From NCBI RefSeq assembly GCF_001420715.1, contig NZ_LJJC01000004.1, forward strand, positions 1,724,875 through 1,788,874: a stretch of 64,000 nucleotides of DNA, written 5' to 3'. A model generated the notes under the pieces. It worked only from the letters and a program-made list of their open reading frames with translations, was not told where the DNA came from and did no database searches. Position numbers and translations under genes: made by a program. Each line of letters starts with the position of its first letter. Position 1 is the first letter of the stretch. This document shows positions 14,879 through 23,673 of the stretch, piece by piece. The stretch is from Heyndrickxia shackletonii. Its GTDB lineage: Bacteria > Bacillota > Bacilli > Bacillales > Bacillaceae_C.

Positions 14879-15712
14879 ATGAAAAGGCTATTTGGAGTTA
14901 TCGGAGATCCAATTTCACATTCCATGTCCCCGATGATGCATAATGATGCATTTAAAAATCTAAAAATAGACGGATATTATCAACCATTTAGAATTACTCC
15001 TGAGGATCTGGCGACTGCTATAAAGGGAATGAAAGTGATAGGGATTGAGGGATTTAATGTTACGATTCCCCATAAAACATCCATTCTACCATTGGTGGAT
15101 CGATTAGACCCGCTTGCAAAGGCAATTGGAGCTGTTAATACAGTGGTTCGTGACGGAAACGACTATGTGGGCTATAATTCAGATGGATTAGGTTTTATTC
15201 GTTCCTTGCAGGAAAGATGGAAAAAGGATTTTAAAAATGAGAAAACGCTTATTATTGGTGCTGGTGGAGCTGCAAAGGCAATTTATTATTCTCTTGCTTC
15301 CGTTGGCGTGAAGAAAATAGATATATGTAATCGCACAACAGCAAGAGCTCAAGGACTAGTGGATCATTGTCCTTTCAAATGTGAAACAAATATTTTGGAC
15401 TTTCCCCAAGCTAGACAAAATTTAGGCGCATATACTTTAGTGATTCAAACGACATCGATTGGAATGAGTCCTAATATTAATGAAATTCCTTTCAGTTTAG
15501 AAAATATGCTGCCAAACACACATGCAGTAGATATAATTTATAACCCATTAGAAACAAAATTTTTAACAGAGGCAAGGCAAAAAGGTGCCACGACTCAAAA
15601 TGGAATAGGAATGTTTGTTCATCAAGGTGCAATTGCTTTTGAAAAATGGACAGGTATTAAACCTGATATTATTCGTATGGAAAACATCGTTATGCAACAT
15701 TTAGGAGGTTAA
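14879..15712 (+). CDS. aroE: shikimate dehydrogenase (NADP+)
   Basis: A 277-residue enzyme reducing 3-dehydroshikimate to shikimate in aromatic amino-acid synthesis. The substrate-binding segment SHSMSPMMHNDAF and NVTIPHK, the nucleotide fold IIGAGGAAKAI with the NRT motif after it, and the C-terminal GIGMFVHQGAIAFEKWTG are all present. An upstream in-frame start at 14849 falls within repeat family A. ATG 14879 after AGGGGG gives the family start MKRLFGVIGDP. It is followed by yqeI after 5 bases. Confidence 0.96.
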   Translation: MKRLFGVIGDPISHSMSPMMHNDAFKNLKIDGYYQPFRITPEDLATAIKGMKVIGIEGFNVTIPHKTSILPLVDRLDPLAKAIGAVNTVVRDGNDYVGYNSDGLGFIRSLQERWKKDFKNEKTLIIGAGGAAKAIYYSLASVGVKKIDICNRTTARAQGLVDHCPFKCETNILDFPQARQNLGAYTLVIQTTSIGMSPNINEIPFSLENMLPNTHAVDIIYNPLETKFLTEARQKGATTQNGIGMFVHQGAIAFEKWTGIKPDIIRMENIVMQHLGG

Positions 15713-15717
15713 GGAAT

Positions 15718-16008
15718 ATGTTAACTGGAAAACAAAAACGTTTTTTACGTTCACAAGCTCATCATTTAAATCCTATTTTCCAAGTTGGAAAAGGAGGAGT
15801 AAATGAAAATATGATAAAACAAATAAGCGATGCACTTGAAGCACGTGAGCTTTTTAAAGTCAGTGTTCTGCAAAACTGTGATGTGGACAGGGATACAGTG
15901 GCAGAACAACTTGCTAAAGGAGCGAAAGCGGAAGTTGTGCAAATAATTGGAAATACTATTGTCCTATACAAGGAATCAAAAGAAAATAAACAAATTCAGC
16001 TTCCATAG
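15718..16008 (+). CDS. yqeI: YhbY-type ribosome assembly RNA-binding protein
   Basis: A 96-residue single CRM-domain protein. The signature GKQKRFLRSQAHHLNP and the GxxG-like loop VGKGGVNENM are visible, as are KVSVLQN and the closing IGNTIVLYK. The CRM/YhbY family binds pre-50S particles. AGGAGGTTAAG upstream of ATG 15718 overlaps the aroE stop. A repeat-like element separates it from nadD. Confidence 0.92.
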   Translation: MLTGKQKRFLRSQAHHLNPIFQVGKGGVNENMIKQISDALEARELFKVSVLQNCDVDRDTVAEQLAKGAKAEVVQIIGNTIVLYKESKENKQIQLP

Positions 16009-16166
16009 AGGCTCTTTTCGTAAAATTTGTTACTTTTAAAGTCGCAAGTCTTGTAAACATCGTTAATAAGGTTATGAATGAATGGCCCTTATAAGCAAAG
16101 ATGCCACGAAACTAAGTCCGTATTAGGATTTATAGCCTTTTACGAAAAGCAACCCTATACGAAAAC
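16009..16166 (+). repeat. dispersed intergenic repeat, family B copy 1
   Basis: The gap yqeI/nadD is bounded by an inverted repeat: CTTTTCGTAAAA at 16013-16024 and TTTTACGAAAAG at about 16138-16149. The left end reads AGGCTCTTTTCGTAAAATTTGTT. A similar left end (GGCATTTTCGTAAATTTGTT) recurs at 54514. No ORF of note. Size and terminal repeats suggest a MITE-like element; no direct target repeat is evident. Confidence 0.5.
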
Positions 16167-16189
16167 ATTCTCCATAGAAGGTGGAAAAT

Positions 16190-16765
16190 ATGAAGAGACG
16201 AGTAGGCATTTTAGGAGGGACCTTTGACCCTCCGCATCTCGGTCATTTAATTATTGCGAATGAAGTTTTGCAGGCGCTTCAACTTGATGAAATTCGATTT
16301 ATGCCAAATCAGGAGCCGCCGCATAAACAAAAGGATAAATGGGTTTCGAATGAAGATCGTATTAATATGCTAACATTATCGATTGCAGACCATCCGTGTT
16401 TTGCGATTGAAAAAATTGAATTGGAAAGAAAAGGTCGATCTTATACATATGATACCGTTTTGTTGCTGCGTGAAAGAGAGCCGGAAATTGAATTTTATTT
16501 TATTATTGGTGCTGATATGATTGAATACCTGCCGAAATGGTATAAAATTGATCAATTACTCAAACTGATTCAATTCGTTGGTGTAAATCGCCCCAATCAT
16601 TCGCAAAAAACGGAGTACCCTATCCTGCATGTTACTATTCCGGATATAAATATTTCTTCCACTTTGATAAGGACAAGAATATCTGAAAATAAATCCGTAA
16701 AATATTTAATTTCGGATAATGTTTGGAATTATATTAAGGAGCATCAATTATATGGATCGAACTAA
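16190..16765 (+). CDS. nadD: nicotinate-nucleotide adenylyltransferase
   Basis: A 191-residue enzyme that adenylates nicotinate mononucleotide in NAD synthesis. The nucleotidyltransferase motif GTFDPPHLGH is at residues 10-19, and the C-terminal ISSTLIRTRI matches the family ISSTxIR motif. A GTG at 16181 overlaps the AGAAGGTGG ribosome site, so ATG 16190 is chosen. It overlaps yqeK by 14 bases, indicating coupled translation. Confidence 0.96.
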   Translation: MKRRVGILGGTFDPPHLGHLIIANEVLQALQLDEIRFMPNQEPPHKQKDKWVSNEDRINMLTLSIADHPCFAIEKIELERKGRSYTYDTVLLLREREPEIEFYFIIGADMIEYLPKWYKIDQLLKLIQFVGVNRPNHSQKTEYPILHVTIPDINISSTLIRTRISENKSVKYLISDNVWNYIKEHQLYGSN

Positions 16766-17324
16766 GGCATTAAGTATTGTAAAAGAACAGATTACAGAAA
16801 AACGCTATATTCATACTATAGGTGTTATGGAAACAGCCATCCAGTTAGCGAAGGAATATGGTGCTGATCAAAAGAAAGCGGAAACGTCCGCTATTTTTCA
16901 TGACTATGCAAAGTTTCGTCCGCTTGATGAAATGAAAAGGATCATTGTAGAACAAAAATTTGATGCGCGGCTTTTACAATTTAATCCTGAGCTATGGCAT
17001 GCCCCTGTTGGCGCATATTTAGTTGAAAAAGAAGTCGGAATAAAAGATGCAGAAATACTAAATGCAATACATTATCATACTTCTGGCAGAATTGGCATGA
17101 CATTATTAGACAAAATAATATATCTTGCCGATTATATTGAGCCCGGCCGTAATTTTCCGGGTGTAGAGGAAGCTAGGGAATTAGCTCATGTAAATCTGAA
17201 CAAGGCATTAATTTATTCTGTTCGGAATACAATTCAATATTTATTAAATCGAAATCAGACTGTGTATCCAGATACGGTTGACTTTTACAATGATCTTGTA
17301 ATGAAAGGCGAGGATGTTGGGTAA
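16752..17324 (+). CDS. yqeK: HD-domain nucleotide hydrolase YqeK
   Basis: A 190-residue HD-superfamily protein: H21 (YIHTIGVMETA), H50-D51 (IFHDYAK), then HAPVGAYL, HYHTSG and DYIEPGR. YqeK enzymes hydrolyse diadenosine tetraphosphate symmetrically, by published work as I recall it. ATG 16752 within the end of nadD follows AAGGAG. Its 3' end overlaps rsfS by one base. Confidence 0.93.
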   Translation: MDRTKALSIVKEQITEKRYIHTIGVMETAIQLAKEYGADQKKAETSAIFHDYAKFRPLDEMKRIIVEQKFDARLLQFNPELWHAPVGAYLVEKEVGIKDAEILNAIHYHTSGRIGMTLLDKIIYLADYIEPGRNFPGVEEARELAHVNLNKALIYSVRNTIQYLLNRNQTVYPDTVDFYNDLVMKGEDVG

Positions 17325-17671
17325 TGAGAAATCAGGAGTTATTAAATCTAACGGTTAAGGCAGCGGATGATAAAAGAGCGGAGGACATTGTTGTCCTAGA
17401 TATGAATGGAATTTCCCTTATTGCCGATTATTTTTTAATTTGCCATGGAAATTCTGATAAACAGGTACAAGCAATTGCGAGAGAAATAAAAGAAAAAGCG
17501 GAAGAATTGGGTTATCTTGTTAGAAAAATGGAAGGATTTGATGAAGGGAAATGGGTATTAATCGATTTAGGAGATGTTATTGCCCATGTTTTTCATCGAG
17601 ATGAAAGAACCTATTATAATCTAGAAAGACTGTGGGGAGATGCTCCGACAGTTAATGTTTATAGTGAGTGA
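17324..17671 (+). CDS. rsfS: ribosomal silencing factor
   Basis: A 115-residue Iojap/RsfS protein. It binds L14 on the 50S subunit and blocks subunit joining when nutrients are short. Recognised by DYFLICHGNSDKQVQAIA, GFDEGKWVLIDLGDVIAHVF and HDRE-like ERTYYNLERLWGDA. The ATG shares its A with the TAA stop of yqeK (17322-17324). Confidence 0.95.
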   Translation: MRNQELLNLTVKAADDKRAEDIVVLDMNGISLIADYFLICHGNSDKQVQAIAREIKEKAEELGYLVRKMEGFDEGKWVLIDLGDVIAHVFHRDERTYYNLERLWGDAPTVNVYSE

Positions 17672-18420
17672 TGAATGTGGCATATGAGGGATTTGCTTAC
17701 GTTTATGATTATCTGATGCAGGATGTACCGTATGATGAATGGGTGAATTTTTTAAAAACAAAACTTCAACAAAATCCTGCTCCCGGGAATCAAATACTTG
17801 AAATAGCCTGTGGTACAGGGGAATTGTCAGTAAGGCTTGCTAAAGCAGGATTTAAGCTAACAGGTGTTGATTTATCAGAAGATATGCTTACCGTTGCAAA
17901 TCAAAAGGCGGTGCAGAATCAGGTAAATATTTCTTTGTTCCAGCAAAATATGTGCGAGCTTGATGGTCTTGGTAGTTTTGATATTGCAACTATTTTCTGC
18001 GATTCTTTAAACTATTTACACAGCCCTAAAGAAGTTCAAGAAACATTTCGCAGAGTGTATTCCCATTTAAAAAAAGATGGACTATTTATGTTTGATGTTC
18101 ATTCCATTCATAAAATAGAAAATATATTCATTAACCAAACCTTTGCGGATAATGATGATAATGTCTCATTTATATGGAACTGTTTTGAAGGAGAATATCC
18201 GTATTCTGTTGAACACGAGCTCACTTTTTTTCTATATGATGAGGAAACAGAAAAATATAGCCGTATTGATGAATTGCATGTACAACGTACATTTACGGAA
18301 AACGATTATTCGCAGTGGTTAAAATCAGCAGGCTTTCAAATATTGGATATAAATGCTGATTTTCAACATCACAGTCCGGATAATGCCTCAGAAAGAATCT
18401 TTTTTACATGTAAAAAATAG
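17671..18420 (+). CDS. yqeM: SAM-dependent methyltransferase YqeM
   Basis: A 249-residue class I methyltransferase. Motif I is LEIACGTGELS and the acidic motif II is GVDLSEDML. The substrate is not known to me. The GTG at 17668 and ATG at 17671 are adjacent and in frame; ATG fits the family start better. It overlaps the rsfS stop by one base and closes the yqeG-yqeM cluster. A hairpin then separates it from convergent comER. Confidence 0.9.
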   Translation: MNVAYEGFAYVYDYLMQDVPYDEWVNFLKTKLQQNPAPGNQILEIACGTGELSVRLAKAGFKLTGVDLSEDMLTVANQKAVQNQVNISLFQQNMCELDGLGSFDIATIFCDSLNYLHSPKEVQETFRRVYSHLKKDGLFMFDVHSIHKIENIFINQTFADNDDNVSFIWNCFEGEYPYSVEHELTFFLYDEETEKYSRIDELHVQRTFTENDYSQWLKSAGFQILDINADFQHHSPDNASERIFFTCKK

Positions 18421-18450
18421 TGGGGGATGATATCAGCCCCCATTCATTTA
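18421..18450. terminator. hairpin between yqeM and comER
   Basis: TGGGGGATGAT/ATCAGCCCCCA (18421-18431/18432-18442) pair over 11 positions with one mismatch and lead into a T-rich stretch. It starts right after the yqeM stop. Confidence 0.65.
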
Positions 18451-18511
18451 TTTAAAAATTTTCATATGTTTTGAAGGGAATTTAGAAAAAATGTAGAATA
18501 ATTTGTAATAG

Positions 18512-19333
18512 CTAAACCCCAAATTGTTTTTTTACAGCTTCAACATCCTCGTTAAACTTCTCATGAGTAGCGATAAAAATGTTTTCGAAAACATCACCAA
18601 GCTCGTTTTCCAAGACTTTTATTCCTTCTCCCGTAATACCACCTTTTACACAAACCTTTTCCTGTAATGTAGGAAGAGTATAGAATCCTTTTTTCAATAA
18701 GTCACCTAACCCTACGAGCATTTCTCCTGCTAAAATAGTTGCAGTAGATGTATCAATATTTGTCTTTTTTACCGCTGCATCGATGAATGCCTGTGTTAAA
18801 TAACTAAAAAAAGCAGGGCCGCAGCTAACGATATCTGAGGAAACACGTGTAATATTCTGATCTATTTCAAGGGGAATAGAAATATATGCTAGTAATTCTT
18901 TAATGGTTCTTTTCCAGTATTCGTCACAAGTCGGTGAAAACGTTAATAAGGAAACCCCTGCTAGTGCCCTATTTGTTATGCTTGGGATAGCTCTTGCACA
19001 TGAACACTGAGTGACGGATGAGAGTTGTTCAACAGAAACGGAACTTGTAATGGAAACTAAACATTTATCTTTCGAAAATAAATCTTTGTATTTTGTTAAT
19101 AACGGATGCATTTCTAATGGTTTTACACACAAGAAGATTAAGTCGCATGTATGAATTATCTCAGGAATATCGTTGCAAATATGGATTAAGGGATATTTGT
19201 TCTGCAGTTTTTTAGCTTTTGCTGACGTTCTATTTATAATATAAAGATTGGAAGGAGAAATTGCCTTACTGTCTACGAAGGATTCCACCAAGATAGTCCC
19301 CATATTTCCAGTTCCAATGATACCTATTTTCAT
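18512..19333 (-). CDS. comER: ComER, pyrroline-5-carboxylate reductase-like protein
   Basis: A 273-residue protein with an N-terminal Rossmann motif IGTGNMGTILV and the P5CR-like GPAFFSYLTQAFIDAAV segment. It is transcribed away from comEA, as in B. subtilis, where comER is not needed for transformation but has been linked to biofilm and sporulation control. GGAGGAGAG precedes its ATG on the minus strand. P5CR activity is not assured from sequence. Confidence 0.92.
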   Translation of the reverse strand: MKIGIIGTGNMGTILVESFVDSKAISPSNLYIINRTSAKAKKLQNKYPLIHICNDIPEIIHTCDLIFLCVKPLEMHPLLTKYKDLFSKDKCLVSITSSVSVEQLSSVTQCSCARAIPSITNRALAGVSLLTFSPTCDEYWKRTIKELLAYISIPLEIDQNITRVSSDIVSCGPAFFSYLTQAFIDAAVKKTNIDTSTATILAGEMLVGLGDLLKKGFYTLPTLQEKVCVKGGITGEGIKVLENELGDVFENIFIATHEKFNEDVEAVKKQFGV

Positions 19334-19344
19334 TTTTTCTCTCC

Positions 19345-19430
19345 TCCTTTACGAAAGGCTCTTTTCTTATACTTTTTGCTTTTACAAAAAGAAAATCTTA
19401 TTAACTTTCTCGTTTGGTGTAGAATGGATA
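19345..19430 (+). repeat. possible family B fragment in the comER/comEA gap
   Basis: ACGAAAGGCTCTTTTCTTATACTTTTTGC resembles the left end of the family B element at 16009. No matching right end is clear. The 275-base comER/comEA gap shows no convincing ORF, and I found no well-formed pair of ComK boxes in it. Confidence 0.3.
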
Positions 19431-19608
19431 TTCTTTTTAATAAGTTTAATTTTGGATTTTGAAAATATTGTGAAAACACACCTTGCGAGAAAATTATAGT
19501 TGATATTAACCTTTATTTTGTCGTTAGTAATCCTTCATAAAACTCTATGTCATTTTCAATGTGAATATTCATCACAACATTATACTACTCTGTGAAAAGG
19601 TGGTTCAT

Positions 19609-20223
19609 ATGAAAGAACTATTATTAAAAAAGAAAATCATTATTTTAGGAATTGCTGTCATTGGAATAGCAATAAGCGTTTATTTTTATCAACAAAAATC
19701 AAATGAAGAGGGGGATACCAATTTTTCATTCTCTCCAATTGATGAAGTGAAAAAGGATGAAAATAATCAACAGGAAAAGGCTGCAAATGGAAAAATGTTT
19801 ATTGATGTGAAAGGAGCTGTATTGCATCCGGGAGTTTATGATGCAGAGGAAGATGACAGGGTCTTAGATATAATTCAAAAGGCTGGAGGATTTCTGAAGA
19901 AGGCAGATCAAAGGAAAGTAAATTTGGCAGAGAAGGTTCATGATGAAATGGTAATATATGTACCGAAGAAAGGTGAATCCCCTGACCCTGATATAAATAT
20001 TACGACAATGTCTCCAAATCAAGATAATGGCAAAGTCAATTTAAATACCGCAAGCTTAGAGCAATTACAAACCTTAACGGGTATTGGGCCATCAAAAGCA
20101 GCAGCAATTGTAGAGTATCGAGAAAAGAATGGAGGTTTTAAAAAAGTGGAGGAGCTTACAAATGTGACTGGGATTGGAGATAAAACATTTGAGAAATTAA
20201 AGGATTCTATTACAGTACAATAA
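19609..20223 (+). CDS. comEA: competence DNA receptor ComEA
   Basis: A 204-residue membrane-anchored DNA-binding protein for transformation. Residues about 8-22 form the anchor, then a linker, an SLBB domain (DVKGAVLHPGVYDAEEDDRV) and a C-terminal double helix-hairpin-helix (LNTASLEQLQTLTGIG, then VTGIGDKTFEKL). An earlier in-frame ATG at 19561 lacks a ribosome site. ATG 19609 follows AAAGGTGG. First gene of comEA-comEB-comEC. Confidence 0.95.
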   Translation: MKELLLKKKIIILGIAVIGIAISVYFYQQKSNEEGDTNFSFSPIDEVKKDENNQQEKAANGKMFIDVKGAVLHPGVYDAEEDDRVLDIIQKAGGFLKKADQRKVNLAEKVHDEMVIYVPKKGESPDPDINITTMSPNQDNGKVNLNTASLEQLQTLTGIGPSKAAAIVEYREKNGGFKKVEELTNVTGIGDKTFEKLKDSITVQ

Positions 20224-20272
20224 TGTTACACTAATAGAGACAAGCTTTGATTACGGAAAGGAAGAAAAGTAA

Positions 20273-20833
20273 ATGGAGAGAATTTCATGGAATCAGTACT
20301 TTATGGCGCAGAGCTTTTTATTGTCTTCACGCAGTACGTGTACACGGTTAACAGTTGGCGCTACGATTGTTCGTGATAAAAGAATTATTGCAGGTGGATA
20401 TAATGGTTCCATTGCAGGCGGAGAGCATTGCATTGATGAAGGTTGCTACGTCATTGATCATCATTGTGTTCGAACAATTCATGCAGAGATGAACGCGATT
20501 CTTCAATGTGCGAAATTTGGGGTCCCGACAAATGGTGCTGAAATATATGTTACTCATTTCCCATGCTTACAATGCTGTAAAGCAGTCATTCAGGCTGGTA
20601 TTAAGGCGGTTTATTATGCGGAGGATTACAAAAATCATCCATATGCAATTGAACTCTTCCAAAAGGCGGGAGTACACGTAGAGCAAGTCCCATTTGATCA
20701 AAATTCATTAGATCTAGCTGCCAACGAAAAAGCGGATTTTGTACATTCTATATTAAAATTGCTAGAGGAAAATGGAGTGGAGGGAAGGGAACTGGCTTCT
20801 CTGCAAAATCAAGCGGAAAAATTGTTTAAATAA
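20273..20833 (+). CDS. comEB: ComEB, deoxycytidylate deaminase family
   Basis: A 186-residue zinc deaminase: H70-A-E72 (HAEMNAI) and the Cys pair PCLQC at 97-101. The family converts dCMP to dUMP. It sits between comEA and comEC as in B. subtilis, where it is dispensable for transformation itself. GGAAAGGAAG lies before ATG 20273. Confidence 0.94.
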   Translation: MERISWNQYFMAQSFLLSSRSTCTRLTVGATIVRDKRIIAGGYNGSIAGGEHCIDEGCYVIDHHCVRTIHAEMNAILQCAKFGVPTNGAEIYVTHFPCLQCCKAVIQAGIKAVYYAEDYKNHPYAIELFQKAGVHVEQVPFDQNSLDLAANEKADFVHSILKLLEENGVEGRELASLQNQAEKLFK

Positions 20834-20881
20834 ATTGCAGGTGGGGCTAAGTGTCTCCACCTGGTATGCAAAGGAGAGAAT

Positions 20882-23173
20882 ATGCAAGGGTATTGGTTTT
20901 ATTTGGCGATTGCTGCCTTAAGTGCGACATCGTTTGCATTACATGTTCATTGGGGTTTAATCATTATTTTTCATTTATTTTGTCTTCGGAGTATCCTCAC
21001 TAAAAAAAGAAATCTCATCATAATGACCGTATTAACCTATTTTCTCTTTTTTACAATAAGTTTTATTCATAATGCGGCCCATAAAAAGACCCATTTTCAT
21101 TTAAATCAAAGTGAATTTTATATTACCTTTCCAAATAAACCGTCTATAGATGGAAACAAATTAAGTTCGACTGTCCAAACAGATAGAAAAGAGAATCTGG
21201 TACTTGGTTATACAATAGTAAGTGAAACAGAAAAAGAATCTTTAGAGCAAAATGTTAAATCAGGTGTTTCGTGCCATGTACTTGGTAATTTATCCATTCC
21301 TGAAAAAAATAGAAATGAAAATTTATTTAATTATAAACAATATTTATTTAGGCAAAATATTCATTGGGTCTTAAAAGTAAATGAATTCAAAAAATGCACG
21401 GATGATGGAAAGGGAATATTGTATAAAATAAAACGGATGCGTGAAGCTTCGTTGAGGAAAATTGAACAACAATATCCTCCAGAAATTATTCCATATGCAA
21501 AAGCTCTTCTTTTTGGAGACCGAATGGATTTTGAGGATGATGAATATTCCCGTTATCAACGCTTAGGAATAGTCCATTTATTAGCTATATCTGGGCTTCA
21601 TGTATCTTTAATATACGTAGGATTTTATTATTTTCTTATCCGGATAGGTTTGACAAGAGAAACTAGTTCTTGGGTTATTATTTTGTTCTTGCCCCTTTAT
21701 ACTATTTTATGTGGGGCAAATCCACCTGTGATCCGTGCTTCCATCATGTTAATCATCATCCTCTTATCTTCTCATTCCAAATTGTCCTTGACTTCAGTTG
21801 ATGGACTATCTATTAGTTTTTTACTCTTCTTAATGAAAGATCCTTTTATCATTTTTAACGTTGGGTTCCAGCTTTCCTTCATTGTTAGTCTATCCATTCT
21901 TTTATCAACTCCAAATATCATGGTGAAGTATAAAAATAGTATTTTGCAATTGATGGCAATCTCCTTTATCTCTCAAATTTCTGCTCTTCCTGTTATGATT
22001 TACCAATTTTATCAAATTTCCATCATCAGTATTTTTAGTAATCTTTTCTATGTTCCCCTCTACAGCTTTGTTATTTTACCGATGTTAATTTTTTCCTTTT
22101 TAATGTTATTTTTATTGCCGTTTGCTTTTAATCTAATAAATAAATGCCTGCTGGTCATTCTTTATTTTGCAGAAAAGATCGCACAATTTCTTGATTTTAA
22201 ATGGGCGGTTTTAATTATCGGAAGACCGGGTATATGGGTATTGATTTTCATTATCATGGCAATTTTATATTTGTTTTATAAGTGGGAAAAAGGAAAAAAA
22301 ATTTATGTTGCAGCAATGCCACTTTGTATTTTTATTCCTTTTTATATGGCGGCAAAATGTTTGAATCCATATGGTGAAGTTAATTTTATTGATATTGGTC
22401 AGGGCGACAGCATTATGATTCGGCTTCCATACAATCGAGGAACATATTTAATCGATACTGGAGGGACTATTCAGTTTGATGTACCTGATTGGACACAGAA
22501 AAAGCATCCATTTTCAGTAGGAAAAGATATTTTAGTTCCTTTTTTAAAAGGAAAGGGGATAAGCAAAATTGATAAATTAATTTTAACGCATAGTGATGCG
22601 GATCATATAGGTGCTGCGAAAGAACTGGCGGGAAATATTAAAGTAAATCACATTTATATATCTCCAAATTCTTGGAAGAAACCATTAATGTATGAAATAT
22701 TAAAAGCCTTTCAAAAGGAAAACACACCAATTACGGAGGTGAAAGATGGATTTGGCTGGAAAATGAAGGATGGTAGTTTTCGGATTGTTTCTCCATTTGA
22801 TCTCCATTATGAAGGGAATAACGATTCATTAGTGATGTTTGCAATATTTGGCGGGAAAAGCTGGTTATTTACTGGAGATTTGGAACAAGAAGGAGAACAG
22901 GAGCTAATCAAATCTCATCATTTTCATGCTGATGTTCTAAAGGTTGGTCATCATGGCAGCAAAACATCTACTTCTCTGCCTTTTCTGGAAAGCATTCATC
23001 CTAAGGTTGCGATTATATCAGTAGGAAAGAACAATCGTTATGGTCACCCGAATAAGGAAGTGCTGGAACGTTTAGAAGAAAATAATATAACCATATTTAG
23101 AACGGATTTAGAAGGTGAAGTGATATATAAATTTAAAGAAAATAATGGAACGATTCATACGGTACTTCCATAA
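20882..23173 (+). CDS. comEC: DNA internalisation channel protein ComEC/Rec2
   Basis: A 763-residue polytopic membrane protein that carries transforming single strands across the membrane. An N-terminal OB-like domain is followed by the competence domain (GIVHLLAISGLHVSL) and a C-terminal metallo-beta-lactamase-like domain (IDIGQGDSIMI, THSDADHIG, VGHHGSKTSTS), proposed to degrade the other strand. AAAGGAGAG precedes ATG 20882. It is full length with no frameshift, so the channel is likely functional. Confidence 0.96.
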   Translation: MQGYWFYLAIAALSATSFALHVHWGLIIIFHLFCLRSILTKKRNLIIMTVLTYFLFFTISFIHNAAHKKTHFHLNQSEFYITFPNKPSIDGNKLSSTVQTDRKENLVLGYTIVSETEKESLEQNVKSGVSCHVLGNLSIPEKNRNENLFNYKQYLFRQNIHWVLKVNEFKKCTDDGKGILYKIKRMREASLRKIEQQYPPEIIPYAKALLFGDRMDFEDDEYSRYQRLGIVHLLAISGLHVSLIYVGFYYFLIRIGLTRETSSWVIILFLPLYTILCGANPPVIRASIMLIIILLSSHSKLSLTSVDGLSISFLLFLMKDPFIIFNVGFQLSFIVSLSILLSTPNIMVKYKNSILQLMAISFISQISALPVMIYQFYQISIISIFSNLFYVPLYSFVILPMLIFSFLMLFLLPFAFNLINKCLLVILYFAEKIAQFLDFKWAVLIIGRPGIWVLIFIIMAILYLFYKWEKGKKIYVAAMPLCIFIPFYMAAKCLNPYGEVNFIDIGQGDSIMIRLPYNRGTYLIDTGGTIQFDVPDWTQKKHPFSVGKDILVPFLKGKGISKIDKLILTHSDADHIGAAKELAGNIKVNHIYISPNSWKKPLMYEILKAFQKENTPITEVKDGFGWKMKDGSFRIVSPFDLHYEGNNDSLVMFAIFGGKSWLFTGDLEQEGEQELIKSHHFHADVLKVGHHGSKTSTSLPFLESIHPKVAIISVGKNNRYGHPNKEVLERLEENNITIFRTDLEGEVIYKFKENNGTIHTVLP

Positions 23174-23199
23174 AATAATGTATGATTTATTTGTTGGGA

Positions 23200-23230
23200 A
23201 AAAAGGAGTTTGCATGCAGCAAACTCCTTC
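23200..23230 (-). terminator. terminator of yqzM
   Basis: AAGGAGTTTG/CAAACTCCTT (23203-23212/23220-23229) form a perfect 10-bp stem. On the minus strand a T run follows it. It may also stop comEC transcripts. Confidence 0.75.
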
Positions 23231-23245
23231 GCAAACTCATTGTTA

Positions 23246-23377
23246 TTAACCAACGAGCTTAATGACAGTTGCGATAATGAACATAATTGCAAAGAAAGCA
23301 AAAGACACTCCAAATCCAATACCTGAATCAATTGCGTCATTTCCCTTATACTGTACATCCTTTTCAAATTGGTTCAC
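23246..23377 (-). CDS. yqzM: YqzM family small membrane protein
   Basis: A 43-residue protein: NQFEKDVQYKGNDAIDSGIG, then one hydrophobic helix ending FIIATVIKLVG. It matches the B. subtilis YqzM pattern and place (between comEC and holA, opposite strand). The start is GTG 23375-23377, six bases after GGAGGGG; an in-frame TTG at 23381 would be too close to that site. Function unknown. Confidence 0.88.
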   Translation of the reverse strand: MNQFEKDVQYKGNDAIDSGIGFGVSFAFFAIMFIIATVIKLVG

Positions 23378-23522
23378 TCTCAACCCCTCCTATTTCCACT
23401 TTAGTATAGACGATTCGTTTTGAAAAAGCTATAGTAACCGTCCAATTTCCTTCGTTGACAAGAGTTAACACAAATACTTTTTAACCTGTAGGTGAAAATA
23501 TTAGTACACCCGAGTTATTCCG

Positions 23523-23610
23523 TTAATGAAAAAGTATCCTAGGCCTTTTTCATTAGCGTTTATAATAGATAATGGAGATTGACTCTTCTTCGGGAGTTAA
23601 TCTCCACTTG
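23523..23610 (+). other. two hairpins in the yqzM/holA gap
   Basis: TAATGAAAAAG/CTTTTTCATTA at about 23525-23556 and GGAGATTGACTC/GAGTTAATCTCC at about 23575-23606 each fold well. Neither has a clear T tract. They could be terminators or a structured leader of holA; I see no ORF. The rest of the 296-base gap is featureless. Confidence 0.4.
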
Positions 23611-23673
23611 TCAAATTCATCATCCTTTTTTACGATAGAGATAAGATTTTAAAAAATGGAGAGAAGGCTACTG

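Noticed and set aside
19248-19499. 83-codon plus-strand frame across the comER start
   Set aside because: Overlaps comER antisense and continues into AT-rich DNA; no ribosome site.
19430-19608. ComK boxes before comEA
   Set aside because: Several A-runs and T-runs, but no AAAA-N5-TTTT pair at proper spacing that stands out from AT-rich background.
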